From contig JAFREE010000016.1 of assembly GCA_019400425.1 (NCBI GenBank), forward strand, positions 124,001 through 188,000: a stretch of DNA of 64,000 nucleotides, given 5' to 3'. Below the pieces are notes generated by a model, which saw only the letters and a program-made list of their open reading frames with translations, had not been told where the DNA came from and did not search any database. The stretch is from Hymenochaete sp. R1. Its lineage: Eukaryota; Basidiomycota; Agaricomycetes; Hymenochaetales; Hymenochaetaceae. The first letter of the stretch is position 1, and each line of letters begins with the position of its first letter. This document shows positions 36,974-48,900 of this stretch, piece by piece. The translations under genes and the position numbers were made by a program.

Positions 36974-38150
36974 TCAATACAGCTTTTCAAGAGACTGAAG
37001 TGCCTGTTGAAGTGCGCGACAGTCGAAATCTGTTGCGAAAATTTCTTCCCGAATTAAATCCACAGCGCATTTCAAGCGCTCGGAGGCGCTCAATCCCCGC
37101 CCTCAGGAAAAATACATCTAGAACCCCAACCCATTTTACTCCGCAAAAGTCTCACAAAGATTCTTTCTCGACATTTGAACCCTCGGAGACATTAATGGAT
37201 GTTGCCTCTGCTTGCGTAATGCGCTCGCGGCCCATCGGCCGACGGAGCGCACCCGCATTCCGCATTAATGCATGGGCCAGTTCTCTCCCTCGGGCCCGAA
37301 GAAATTGCTCATTTGCTGATTTGATTGGCCAGCCAGCCAGAACAGAACTGGAGCTCGTCCTCGTCTCGCTCAGCTTTTCTTCTCGCCGTCTCAGGAAATG
37401 ACGCTCTCTCCCTGATCAAGCTGCGCCCGCTGCGTTAGACAGCTTAAGTTCATGGAAATTACATAAAACATCACGCCTATATCCGACCTCCGCTCGGCAG
37501 CTGCGGGCTTCATGTCGAGAAACATTTTGGGACTAGCAAAAATGCATTTAAACATGTTCACAGGAATTACGGACCGTAAAGATGCATCAACGAAAGTCAA
37601 GGAAGGAGCTGCTCAAATTCTCCCCATTGAAGCGGATCTCGACAGGCCCAGGTGTCATTGCTCTGGAGCCCACTTTTTCTTTACTTCTCGACGCACGTCG
37701 AGGGTTCAAAAGTTCAAGATGTTTGGTAGAAAGAATTGGAACGGAGTGCTTCTCGAAAGCAGGGCCGAGACCCTGTACCAGTACTGTGTTCATGCCAAAG
37801 AGAGTTTGTGATGTTAGTGGTAAGAAACTTTTGCGTTTTAGAATGGGTCTACGAGGTCCAACTTGAGACATTCCCCTCTTCGGTATTGGAAACGTCGGGT
37901 ATTCCGCCGCCATTGTTCTAGCCCCGACTTTACTTTACCATATGATCAATATCTGCTTCTCACCATGTCTTTCCAAACCAGAGTACTATGCTCGAAAGGA
38001 GTTTGGGGCGACTGGCACCGATGCTGAGCGAAGCAATGTCAAGACTGGGAATGCCCTCTTCGGACCGAGAGCCAAGACTGACATTGAAGGAATCCGAAAG
38101 CAACTCGTCAATAGGCCCATCCTCTGCAGCGCCAAAAAAGTCGACTGGCA
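36974..38150 (-). CDS. Likely spliced gene of unknown function, 5' end unresolved
   Basis: Several minus-strand segments read as protein only when short introns are removed. From 5' to 3' I see AEDGPIDELLSDSFNV with LDIASLSIGASRPKLLSSI (38150-37988), then NNGGGIPDVSNTEEGN, KHSVPILSTKHLELLNP, PSLTFVDASLR, and a long basic/helical segment with NEQFLRARGRELAHALMRN and ITQAEATSINVSEGSNVEK. A 67-nt intron (GTGAGA...TTGAG) joins to the last exon, FASERLKCAVDLIREEIFAT ending ALQSLEKLY and stop at 36974. The middle junctions are ambiguous and no ATG exon is found. No family recognised. The Arg/Glu-rich helical end suggests an intracellular protein. Confidence 0.4.
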
Positions 38151-38649
38151 ACAGCCCGGAACTTCATTTCACGGATCCTAGTGTGTTGTAAAAATGCGTA
38201 AAGAGCGTGCTGCGCGAGATGGCGCATCGCGTCTAATGTTGATCATTACTCATAAAGGCCGTCCACGATCCCGCCCATTTCATCGCGGAAATTAACATGC
38301 AATTTTCAGCGTTCCGGGGTCGAGGTTTAGAAGCACAGGCAAGCAAATGACGATTGAAGGCGTCGCCGTCTCTTCACCGTTGTCACCTCGTGCAAGCTTC
38401 TTGTCTCCGTTCCGAAAAGGGTAGCGCTGACGTAAGAAACGCGCAACGCGCTCGCGTTTGCACCCTCGTTTGCTTTTGACGCAGACGAAATTTTTTGTTT
38501 TTGTTTGTCAGGAACCTGTCTCGAAGTGCAGCCTCCCCCTTACCTCCCCATCCTCTTTCTCGGTGGCTCGGACAACTGATCAATATCATGTTGCGCGGGC
38601 CATGTGCCTCGTGAGGTTTTATGAGATTATCTCAGCTTTTCCTTCGGCG

Positions 38650-38658
38650 TATAAAGCA
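38650..38658 (+). promoter_or_regulatory. TATA box of the double-psi beta-barrel gene
   Basis: GTATAAAGC about 170 bases upstream of the ATG at 38826, followed by a CT-rich leader, the usual layout of highly expressed secreted-protein genes in agaricomycetes. Inferred from motif and position. Confidence 0.45.
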
Positions 38659-38825
38659 CTATGAACTTTGGCCTCTGGAACACCGACCCACCTGCCAGTC
38701 CTCATCCCGCTCCAAAGCTGTACGCCTAGCCCCCCTGCCTTTCTTGCTCTCGCTGCTCTCTGTACAAGTGATTCACTGTATCCCTAAACATCTCACTTCT
38801 CCCTATCAAACCAACTCAAGACACT

Positions 38826-39352
38826 ATGCTGCGCGTACAGTCTTTCACCCTCACTATCTTCGCGCTCGTCGCTTTCACCCTCTTCGCGTTTGCCTCTCCC
38901 CTCCCAGCGGAGCTTGAGAAACGTACCACTCACACCGGTAGAGTATGTTCTTCGAATTTTCCTTTGTATGACACATTTCTCACACATCTGTACGACTCTA
39001 GGGCACCTGGTATGAACCAGGCCTCGGCAACTGCGGTTTCACCGACTCCGCCTCCGACGATGTCGTTGCGATCGGCATTGGACGTTATGGCTCTGGTGGA
39101 AATTGTAACCAGTACATCAAGATAAAAAACACCGCTAATGGCAAGACTGCCTACGCTAAGACGCGCGACAGTTGCCAGAGCTGCAGTGACAATGACCTCG
39201 GTATGTTATTTCCGCAGCTTCGCCCGATCAAAACACAAATCTGACTCCGCTACGTAGATATGTCCCCCGCAGTCTTCCAGCAGATCGCGTCTCTGGACGC
39301 AGGTCAGATCACCATCTCCTGGAACTTCATGGCTGAGGGCTTTTCTCCCTAG
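38826..39352 (+). CDS. Small secreted RlpA-like double-psi beta-barrel protein
   Basis: Secreted 136-residue protein of the RlpA-like/barwin-expansin fold, abundant in mushroom-forming fungi and often active at the cell surface in development or plant interaction. Three exons: 38826-38942, 39002-39200, 39258-39352. Signal peptide at residues 1-24 (FALVAFTLFAFASPLP), a KR pro-site near residue 32. The barrel shows GTWYEPGLGNCGF, VVAIGIGRYGSGGNC, the KTAYAKTRDSCQSCSDNDL segment with the CxxC and the closing DMSPAVFQQIASLDAGQI, then ISWNFM. The Asp in DMSP and the GNCG cysteine are conserved features of the family. No carbohydrate-binding extension, so enzymatic activity is not implied. Confidence 0.93.
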
Positions 39353-42300
39353 ACTCGACATATAAACGCCGTTGCTACTCATTCCCTTTTTGATCGATGG
39401 TTTTTTATTGTTCTAATCCCGCTTCTCTTTTCCGGGTCTTTGTGATTTTTTCTTTTCTTCGTGCCCATCCATTTTTCCTGGTCGCACGGGATACCTTTTA
39501 GTTCCCTATTTGATGCCCCATAGAGAAGCACACCTTCGCCCCGAGTGCGCGGAGCTGTCGCTAATAGAGTCTCTTCTTGCAGATGTCCGAAAACAAAGCC
39601 CAGTGCCGATTTGTATTCTAACTTCCATGTTTTTAACGCCTCACTTTTACTTACGCTTCTACGTGCTTGTAACGCTTTCACGTTCTTATGGCGCCCGTTT
39701 GAAACGGAGAACGCCATTTTTGCTTAATGACATGAATGTTGCTATGAAACTTTACGTTTGTGCCTTTTAAATTCTTCTGAGATATTGTTCAATGTTTCAT
39801 TTGTGAGCTTGTTCGTAATGACCTCTGCAGAATTCTTTCTTTGTCAATTAAGCGTTTGACTTGACGTTGTCGGTCCACAGTTTGGCAGCTATTCGTCAGT
39901 CACCGCATGTCTAGGAAACGCCACGCTGCTTCTTCTTCCCACGTCTTCAGGACTTGACCGTAAGTAGAACTTGAAGATGCCCCCGCATCGTGATTAGACT
40001 AATTTTTAGTGGTCAAAGGTCAAAGGCCAGCTTTCTTGTTCTGAGATTGGCTGTGCGCGAAATGATTCTACTTTGCATGAGGTTGTGGGAAGCCCTTCAT
40101 GAAGAACTAACCTTCTCTACGGCTAACGCCCCGACTAGGATTTACTTCCGAAGGACATGGGTATTTATCGGGATTAGTTTGGCACCGTTTGTGCATGGGA
40201 TCGGGCCGTGGGCGACGATACAGAGGAAATACTTGCCACTAGTTTATTGCCGCTCAATGGATGGATAGTATCATGATGGATAGTAGCTAAGCCAGGCCCA
40301 CTTTGGATCCGGGTTTATAATTGCTTCTGAATTGAGTCGAGATATCATTTTCAATGACTCTCAGCTTCCCCGTACGTACTATACGAAGCTTTGAGAAATG
40401 TGTCATCTTCTCCCGTTGAAGGTAAGGTACGTTAAGTGTATCGTTTTCGAGCATAAGTAAGGAAGAATGAACCTTCAAATCAGCAAAGCGTCGCTTCAAA
40501 GATTACTACTGGAATTCTTTATACAAGTCTACATTCAGCCCCTGGGCAGATCTTCGGGGCCGGACTTCAGGGACTCTCAATGGAGTGGCGTTTGGCAAAG
40601 AGACGACGATTAAGCTTTTCGAGTACAATTGGAGATTCCGGCCGTATGGTATTCAAAAGATTTGATAATTGCTAAGGATCATGTGGCGTTGCAAACGAGC
40701 GACCTTACCCAATACATGAATGAATCATTCGCTCGCCTCATGATCTGACGTTTGTCGCTGTCTGAAAGATAGGAAAACTGAGCAAGCTGGGCCCGGCGAT
40801 ACGCCGTTGATAAGTGAAAGGCAAGTCCTGCGGTCTTGGGGAGTGTAACCTTGGAGAACTTTCTCTTCTTCACAAGATAGGCATGTTTTCTCCGAGATTT
40901 CTCATGACGCAAACGAGAAGTCAAAAGCCTATGTCAAGCATAAGATCTCCGATAACACAGCTTCTACTTAGGAGTCGCAAGATAGTCAGTGACCACATGA
41001 TAGTCTCCTTCGCACGTGTTGTGGGGAAATGTGGTGGACTCCGCAGAAAAGGCTCCAAAATCGCTGCGATGACTAGGAGTTGCGAAGGATGATCTCCTGA
41101 AAGATGGGACTCCTATCAGGCGATCTGTCTTTTGCTCCGCCTTACGGCACAGTAGGGAAAAGCCATTAGTCTTGAGTGCAGTGAGGTGATTCAAAAATAT
41201 TAACGAACAGTAGAGCACTAGTTTTGGAGTAAATGGGCGGCCTTTTCTCTATTAAACGACATTGGATATGGGTTGCGGTAGAAAGGAGGGGCCTTGCATA
41301 TGTGCAAAAGTGCTTTGTTCGTGGGTGTATTGAATCATGCGCTCAACGGCTAGGCCTTTGATAAACGTCGAACGTCCAGGATTGTTCACAAAATTCGAAC
41401 GTGTGCTCCAAATCTATACCCTCCTCTCTGTCAGACTTACCAGGAGACGTAATTTCTTGCGGGAAGGATACAGAGATGAAAAGACGCACTGCGTTCCCGT
41501 TCCTTGTCCGTCCAGCGAAATAACTAATACAATTCTATCACCAGCGTTCAAGGAGCATTTCGAATGTGAAGTGGTGCAGAGTCCGCTTACCCACCACACG
41601 GGCAACTTGAACCTATTCACTCTCCGCCCGCTATTTGTATGAACTCGAATGTAACCTCTTTCGACCAGTCGGTTGCTGAGCAAGCGCTAGAGTCTATCTC
41701 CTGTGGATAAAGCGATCAGAGCGCAAACCTGAAATTGAGTCTCCGATTGAGTGAGTAAGGGTTATCGTGAGCAAAAAGGCTTTAAAGATGGCCGGTTAGT
41801 CCAGCTCCCTCTCTCCTATCATCCATCATCCCCCTTCCCTCCCTCCCTTCACAAGGCAGGCCAACCCACTTTACCAGTGCCTTATTGCCCCCCCCCCCCC
41901 CAACTTCCTTATACCCATAGCCTTTTCATCCAAGACGGAGGTGCCCCCGCCTCTGTTTGCGGCTCCCGAATGGCAAGGGGCTAATTGATGCCGTTATGTT
42001 TTGCCTTCCGTTCCCCGAGGACTTGTGTGGGTAAACGGTCGCAAGGCACTTTCAGACGGCCGAAAGTAGGACGTTCGTACTCTCCACCATCTTCTCTCCA
42101 TATTCGTAACTCTATAACGGTCCAAAAGCGGCTCTCATGCCTTTACAGCGCATCGACCTTCTGGATGTCTGGTTAAAGACCGCGGGAATAGATGAGCCTA
42201 AGAAAAAATCGCTGAACGACCCACAACCATAGCGGAGTACCAGCGGCTCACGTCTTGACGTTCTATCACGTCGCGCACTCGAAGGTACGTTCGTTTGAGT

Positions 42301-43086
42301 CTGTATTGCCTCCACTCATATCAGAAGTAATTGAGGTACTTGGAACGAAATTCACCGATGTTTCAAATTCTAGAACACCAGCCTAAGCTTGTTCACTCAC
42401 CTCATCGAACTGTAACGAGGCGCTAAAGCAATTGTATGTGCCCACGCTCGGCCCGTTCATTCCTATGTAGTAGACCCGTCGGTGAGAGCACTGATTTTTC
42501 CCGATTGACACCGTTCCGTGTTCAGATACACCTGCCCTTCTGAGAGACATTAATATTGCATAAGGTTGCAAAATGATCTCCATTCTTATCTTCCTTGACG
42601 CGATGCGCGTGGAAGGCTTGTGCATCGATCGTTTGGTGTGGTTGTCGTAAAAACCTGAGGACAGTGGGTCCGGGTTTATTTCACCCGCACGGAGTTCGGG
42701 AAAGCGCGGAAGACTCGGAGGCGCGTCTCGTTTACGCAAACGTGTATTCTTCTTTGCTTCAGCCTTTTCACTGGCAGCAACAAGGTTCCCTCTCAGTCCC
42801 AGGCAAGATCAGGCTCAATTCAGCTTGACTCATCCCTGTTTAAATGGACTTCAAAAAGCTGATCGAGCTCGACCCTTGCCCAGGATTGAAAGCAGACCTT
42901 TGCACTATGTGGTGCTTTTCATATTTTTGTCCACTGTGTCCTTTCCTCCCTTTTTTCGCTTCTAGTTTCAGGCCACGTAAGATTGTTTCTAGCGCGCCTC
43001 AAAAGGCGGGCTACATATACGATCGACCTGTGTCTTTCATACATATACGTGCCTTTAAATTCTATACATTTGAAATTTACATTGCC
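39353..43086. other. 3.7-kb region without a resolved gene
   Basis: No domain recognised. The minus strand has several protein-like frames with plausible splice donors between 40287 and 41683, for example the frame 41683-41414 with a GTAAGT donor, a frame across 41218-40964 and one ending at 40287; the plus strand is also open in places. They do not join into one convincing model. A 14-base poly-C tract lies at 41888-41901. This may be a decayed gene or element. Confidence 0.35.
41888..41901 (+). repeat. Poly-C homopolymer (14 bases)
   Basis: An uninterrupted run of 14 C within a C/T-rich stretch; unusually long for this window and a place where read errors are likely. Confidence 0.8.
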
Positions 43087-45176
43087 TCAATTTCCAAAGT
43101 GCTCCAATAGCACCTTTCTTGCTTCGTCTGATATCAGGTCGAATGCATGGTCAACATGTCTCTGTTCTGTCGCGACCGCTCCAACAGCAAACCGGATTGC
43201 GGAAATGCCATTCAGTTTTGTCTTTGTCAATACGACCTCCTTTCCAGCCTCCAGCCTTTCGTGGAGCCTCAATGTGAGATCATTCTGCAAGGACTCTACG
43301 TTCTCGCTCCCTTCTGGTGCCTTGACGTGGAACACACTCAAGGCGAAAGATGGTTCAGTAACTAAGCTCACAGTTTCCGACGAGCGGACGCGGGCAGCAA
43401 AGTGTTGATTCAGTTCAGTGGCCTACAATATATCCATCAGTTCACGGAATAACACTTATTAACACGATTATCGTGCGACATACCTTCCTTAGATGATCTT
43501 GGAATCCATCAACACCGTAGCTCCTCAGGACAAACCAAACCTTCAAAGCCCGAAACCTCCGACCTAGACTCAAGTGCCAGTTTCGATAGTCGATGACCGT
43601 TCCTGACAAAACGTCAACAATACAGTTCTAGGGCTTCTACTTCGACCGCTGTTAATCACTTACCTTCCTCACTATGTTTGTTGCGCAAGAACTCGGGTGT
43701 AATATCCAAAGCATCGGTGAGACGCTTCCGATCGCGGACCCATAATGTTGAACAGTCAAAATTCACAAGCCCCCACTATCCATAATTCGTCTTCGATGCA
43801 GGTCCCACACCATTAAACAAAATGACGATAAAAAAACTGACCTTGTGGAAATTAGTGCAGAAAGAGTCAGCGTATCGATTTATGGAATCTAGGTAGCAGA
43901 CACTGCGATACTCGGGACAGGCAAGCGTTACACCAGCCCACGCAGCGTCTACGTGAACCCATAGCGACGGATATTCCTGAGCTAGATCCATCTCTGTCAG
44001 ACTTTGCTTTCAATGCCAGGCATAGTTTGTAAGCCATGCGCTCACCAACTGCAAAAATTTCGGGCAAATTGTCGACTGCACCAGACGACGTAGTTCCCAC
44101 AGTAGCGACTGGACCGGTTGAGCCTTAGAAATAACTACTGCGGTTCGCTTTGAAAAACGCTTACTCAATATGAAAGGATGTAGTCCAGCTTCAGTGTCAG
44201 CCTTGAGGGTGTCGCCGAGTATAGATCCTCGAAGAGAGAACCGATCCTCAATGGTAACTGGCAAAGCTCTATCCCGCAGTCCAAGGACCATTGCCGCCTT
44301 CTTTCCAAGCGAGTGAGTTTGTGTCGTGGTATAGACGACCATCTTGCTTGGGTCAACACCGGGATTGCTACGAACATACGACGTTCTTGCGGCGACAACG
44401 GCTACTAGAGCCGCATCAGAGGCAGTGGTCTAGATAAATTGACGAACACAAATCAATGGTTGCCGCGGGAAGTCGGGGCTCCGCTTACCTGTAAAACACC
44501 TCCGCCGATGCCCTTTTCATTATAGAACGCTTCACCAAGTCCGAAAAGCTTGGCCGCCCAGTCCATCACGATGGCTTCAAGCTCCGTACATGCTGGACTG
44601 CAGTCCCACTTGACTCTCTTGAGCCAGGGACACAATTCGAAAGGGAGTAAGAAGAGACGAACATTGAAACCAGGATTTGGTATTGCGCTTGCATAAAGAT
44701 CACCTAACGTTCCTTCGAATGTGCTTGACGTCGGAAAATACGCGAAGAACGACGGATGTTGCCAGACCGTGAGACCTTGAGAAGACTTAAGCGATAAGCT
44801 TTGATTGACACCGGGAAAGCGTTGAAAGGTAACCTGGTTCAATGAGTTTCAAGTAATCATCTGCAATATCTTGAAAATCTTCGCCATGTTTTGGAGCTTG
44901 CTCTGAAGCCCATCGTGTGAGTGTCTGAGGAAGAAAGAAAGAAAGAAAGAAAGAGAGGGTTGGAGGGGGAATATTACAGAAATGTACCTGGAAGGGCCTT
45001 CCTTAGATATCCCGGTTCAACTTGAGAAGCAGCCTTTCGATTCTCTAGATTGTAGTAAAAATCGCAAATCCGATCGATAGCCTGATATCCTGCTTTACGA
45101 AATCTATAGAGCCGTTTGCCACCTATCAATCCATCAAAATAGCAGCGATATCATACCCTTCAATATCCAGAGGCAT
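43087..45176 (-). CDS. Aromatic L-amino-acid decarboxylase-family enzyme (possible aldehyde synthase)
   Basis: PLP enzyme of the group II decarboxylase family acting on Trp, Tyr, Phe or DOPA. Eleven exons (45176-45157, 45103-44988, 44902-44834, 44775-44663, 44608-44489, 44429-44165, 44108-44046, 43993-43842, 43775-43664, 43602-43484, 43422-43087) close in phase to 494 residues, the family length. N-terminus [18 protein letters not shown] and [11 protein letters not shown]; then [36 protein letters not shown] and [17 protein letters not shown]. His185 (QTHSLGK) stacks on PLP; Asp271 in [10 protein letters not shown] pairs with the pyridine N; Lys306 in NFHK forms the Schiff base. The loop residue that is Tyr332 in mammalian DOPA decarboxylase is Phe335 here ([10 protein letters not shown]), suggesting aldehyde synthase or altered chemistry. 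Divergent from a Zn2Cys6 regulator. Confidence 0.93.
44929..44957 (-). repeat. GAAA/CTTT microsatellite in intron 2 of the decarboxylase gene
   Basis: About five GAAA units followed by AGAGAG. On the coding (minus) strand this is a CTTT tract lying just before competing splice acceptors, so it acts as the polypyrimidine tract. Confidence 0.75.
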
Positions 45177-45968
45177 CCTGAGAAGTAGTAGGAGGGTAAG
45201 AGAGGACAAAATGGTGGAAGGAACTGAGCCGATACCAGACTTCTGGCTTATACCGGATCTAATCTGATATCAAATTACTTTGTCAGGCCACAAAATAAAT
45301 ACGAGTCAAAAACTGTAGCGTTGTGATTCCGTGATAAGTTAATGTGCTGGATCGATCGTTGGTCTTCTGTGGCATTTTCTTACCGTCACTATCAAGTTAT
45401 CTCGGGATATGGAATGGATTGAAAGCATTCGCGCATTTGACACAAGGGAACAAGCGTCGAAACCCGTACTTTAAGCGTTGACCCGTTACAAAGGACGAAG
45501 GACACTGCGGCATTGTGTGTTGTACAGAGGGGGGACCGTCGTTGCGTTTGCCATTCCGTAATCGTAAAGTAGCATCATTCCACCCTCAAGACAACCACTA
45601 GTACAGGCAGAATGCCAGATACCTCCCAGCGCCAACACCCATTATCGTTTGTTACAACGAGACCCGTTCCACCAAGCGCCAAAGAGGCTTCAAAATCGCC
45701 AGGAAATCCTCTCGAGCTTCGTTTCAGACGCACTCATAGCTCTTTTGATGGCCTCGCGGCAGTTACGGCGGTGAGCGCGGACACCATGCATGATGATTGA
45801 TGACGAAGGACGCGCACTCAGTGTTCAATCTTCGGCAGCAAAGGAGATCGATCGCATTTTGGTGCGAGATCGACACCTGGCTGTTTCACATCCTTATTCA
45901 TGGTCTAGTAAAAGCTGATCATCTTCGTTGTCATAACCCGTACTTCTTGAACCGCACATTCGTCCGCC
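45177..45968. promoter_or_regulatory. Divergent intergenic region, decarboxylase / Zn2Cys6 gene A
   Basis: About 790 bases between the divergent starts. It should contain both promoters. A 62-codon plus-strand frame at 45612-45800 has no partner and may be an upstream open frame. No CGG-type Zn2Cys6 site is claimed. Confidence 0.45.
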
Positions 45969-48900
45969 ATGGCCTTTAATAACTCAATGAAGACAGCAAA
46001 GATGGAGCTACGACAGAGAGAGCTGGCTTTAAAGAGGATGGCAGGTGAGCTCTCCTGCGCGGAGTGTAGGCGGTACGTCTTCGACTTTTTTGTTCGTTCG
46101 AGTACAGCAAGCTCAACGTCCTAATTTCGTAGCGTGAAAATGGTTTGTGACAAAAAGGTAAGAACTTTGCATTTCATACACTCATTCTCTGACATACTTC
46201 AGGTGCCTTGTTACTCATGCGTTAGGAAAAAATGCGAGTCAATATGTCCAAATGGTACGTCCAGTCCTTAACTGCTCGATGTCACCAAATGAACGATAGG
46301 AATAGGTACCTTGCCAACGGCAGACACTAAAATGCACCCTCAGCAAACGATATCAACTGTCGTTGCGTCATCTAGAAGCAAAGCCAATTCGGAAAGTAGG
46401 AAACTGAGGCAGTTTCTTGCAATGTATGACCGAGTAACTGTGCTTGAAGATGCACTTCAAATCCATAGTAATGGCCGACACCCTCTCTTGAAATCAGCAC
46501 GTATCTTCAAATTTGCGGATGAGGACAAAGATTTAAGTCTATCTCTCGTACATGAGAGCGATGAAGTGATCGTGCATTCGGTTGGGTCCTTGTCCATCAG
46601 TGAGAACGGATCTCAACGCTACTCTGGGAGCAGTGCAAGCGAGGTAAGCTCGAGCTTCCTAGGTATAACACTTTCACGACCACATCTGATTTTTTCCTGG
46701 CGTAGGAAGCAATTCTATTCGTGCGGTCTTCTTTACTAGAATTGGAATTGGAACGAGGTCAATTGACTTGATTCTTACAGGGACTTTACGATCTGAACGA
46801 ATCGAGGAAAACGGCCAAGCATATAGAGTCTTCGTTACCTTCCGAGCTTGTTCAAGCAAGCATGCTATTTCCCTTCATTCCTGATTACCTCTCATGCTCA
46901 GACATGTATGCCATGATGGTGTCATGCTTACCAACATACGCCCGTGTAACGGGACTCATTGAGGCATACTATACTAAACTTGCATGGTTTATCGGGCCCG
47001 TGGATAAATCTTATGTGCAGAAAGAACTGATACCTCAATTTTATCCTTCATGGAAGCCGATTAAGCACACAGCTCTACGATCGCATGATCTACATGATCT
47101 TGCTCTGCTCTTTATCATTTTAGCATTAGGAGCCGTTTCCGACTTAACTCAAGATGTGATCAATCCGGAGGGAGAAGACCTCGAGCGCCTCGCTCGTTGT
47201 GCCCTCGGCATGAGGAATGTCTTCGAATACGGTTCGTTCTCCGCATGCCTAACGATGGTATTACTCGGCGCATATGAGACATATACGGATCGAAAGCCGA
47301 ATGAGGAAGCCGCGTGGAAGCTCATGGCGTGTGGATTCGAAATGGCCAAAAGCGTGCGCATACTTGATTCTTACCAGCTTATGCACTAAAAGGCTTTTCT
47401 CTCCAGATTGGACTGCGTACGTACCCCTCACTGGCTAGGCCTCTGTGTCTTCTGACAAAGTGACTCCAGATCGGGATCCGTCTCGATGGGACATGGATCC
47501 TGCGCTCGCAGAACGTAGGAGGATGGCGTTCTGGGTTATGAATAGCGTTGATAAAATAAAGGTGAGTTATTAATCATCTCCTAATCCTGAACGTCTTTCA
47601 TTAATCCCCTACGAAACTCAGAGCATGTCGAACGGTCGGCCCCCGATATTCGATGCCGATACAATTGATTGCGCTTTCCCAGAGGACCTTCATGCCACTC
47701 ACGAAGAGGATGGGTCAATCATCGAAAGCAGTAAGTATTATTCAACACTGTGCTACATCGTGTACTTTTATCTGAATGTTACTTTTTTGCGCAGTTTGGT
47801 CCTGGCGTAATCGCTTTACAAGAGATTTTCTTACTCCTCTGAATCGACTACTTCGTAGCGCACGCCCGATAAAATACAGCGAAATTTTGGAGATGTGGAG
47901 ACAGATGAAACACCATAAACCTCATCCACAGGCTTGTGAAAACCCGCATGAACCTGTGTCTAATTCTTTGCCCGTATTTCCTTCTTATGCTGGATCAGCC
48001 AAACCAAATGGGCTTGATCCCATAATTTCTGTGTGGTACAAGAGCATCAGTGAGTATAGTCTGGCTGGTTACGTTCCAGGTTTTGACAATTTTTTCCCCC
48101 TTTCGTTTAGGTATCCAGAGCATACATAAAAACTATTTCGCTCAAGCCATCATCGAAAGTCCCGAGGACCCGCTAAAGAGCTCGTTTGCTCCATCGTTCA
48201 TAGCGATGTATGAGTCCTGTAGATTCAACTTGAGGATGGTTCTTGATACATTTCCAAAGATCCTGGTGGTACTCAATCGACTACGACCTATTTGGTCAAG
48301 TGGGGTCATCTCCGCCGTAAGCAACAATTTGGCTGCATCTGTTTCCGTGCGTAGATTCCAAAAATACTTTAGATCATAGTTGGCAATGTCGCGACCCGGG
48401 CGAGGGACGAGAATATGTCGAATGAAGCACTTCATCTGTTAGAGGAGGCAATACAAATGTTTGCTACCCCGGCGAAGACCAACCCCATACCTCATCAATG
48501 TATTGTAAGTCTCTATATTAACTATGGGGCATTAGCATTTCATGCGCAATGATCACGTTCCATTAAAGGTATCGCTGGAAGACTTGAAACGTCGAGCAAA
48601 ACTCGCGCAAAACGCTCGTGAAAACCCAATATCATCAGGTTCAAAAGGATCCGCACAACAAGGACTACCCGACTTACGGAACGTATATAAGGATGCTGAC
48701 GAGGATTTGTTACTCCCCACTGGAACTACGCATGGCGTAGTGAACACAGATTCGGTGAGTAACTTGTACTTCATCGTGTGCTTGATTGTAGCTGAAATAT
48801 ACCTTTTTAGGGCGAACTTGTGGGTATCGAACCAGACACTACAAACAATGCAGCGTTAGTATGCTCATCGACGGACCAAAACGACAATGAATGTATTCTT

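Noticed and set aside
37316..37343. A 28-nt micro-intron in the minus-strand gene at 37 kb
   Set aside because: An alternative model with a 64-nt intron ending in GATCAG keeps the frame without it, so an exceptional intron is not needed.
36874..37401. 175-codon plus-strand open frame
   Set aside because: It is antisense to the minus-strand exons with better protein character, and has no recognisable domain.
45612..45800. 62-codon frame upstream of Zn2Cys6 gene A
   Set aside because: No junction links it to the zinc-cluster exon and gene B has no counterpart; at most an upstream open frame.
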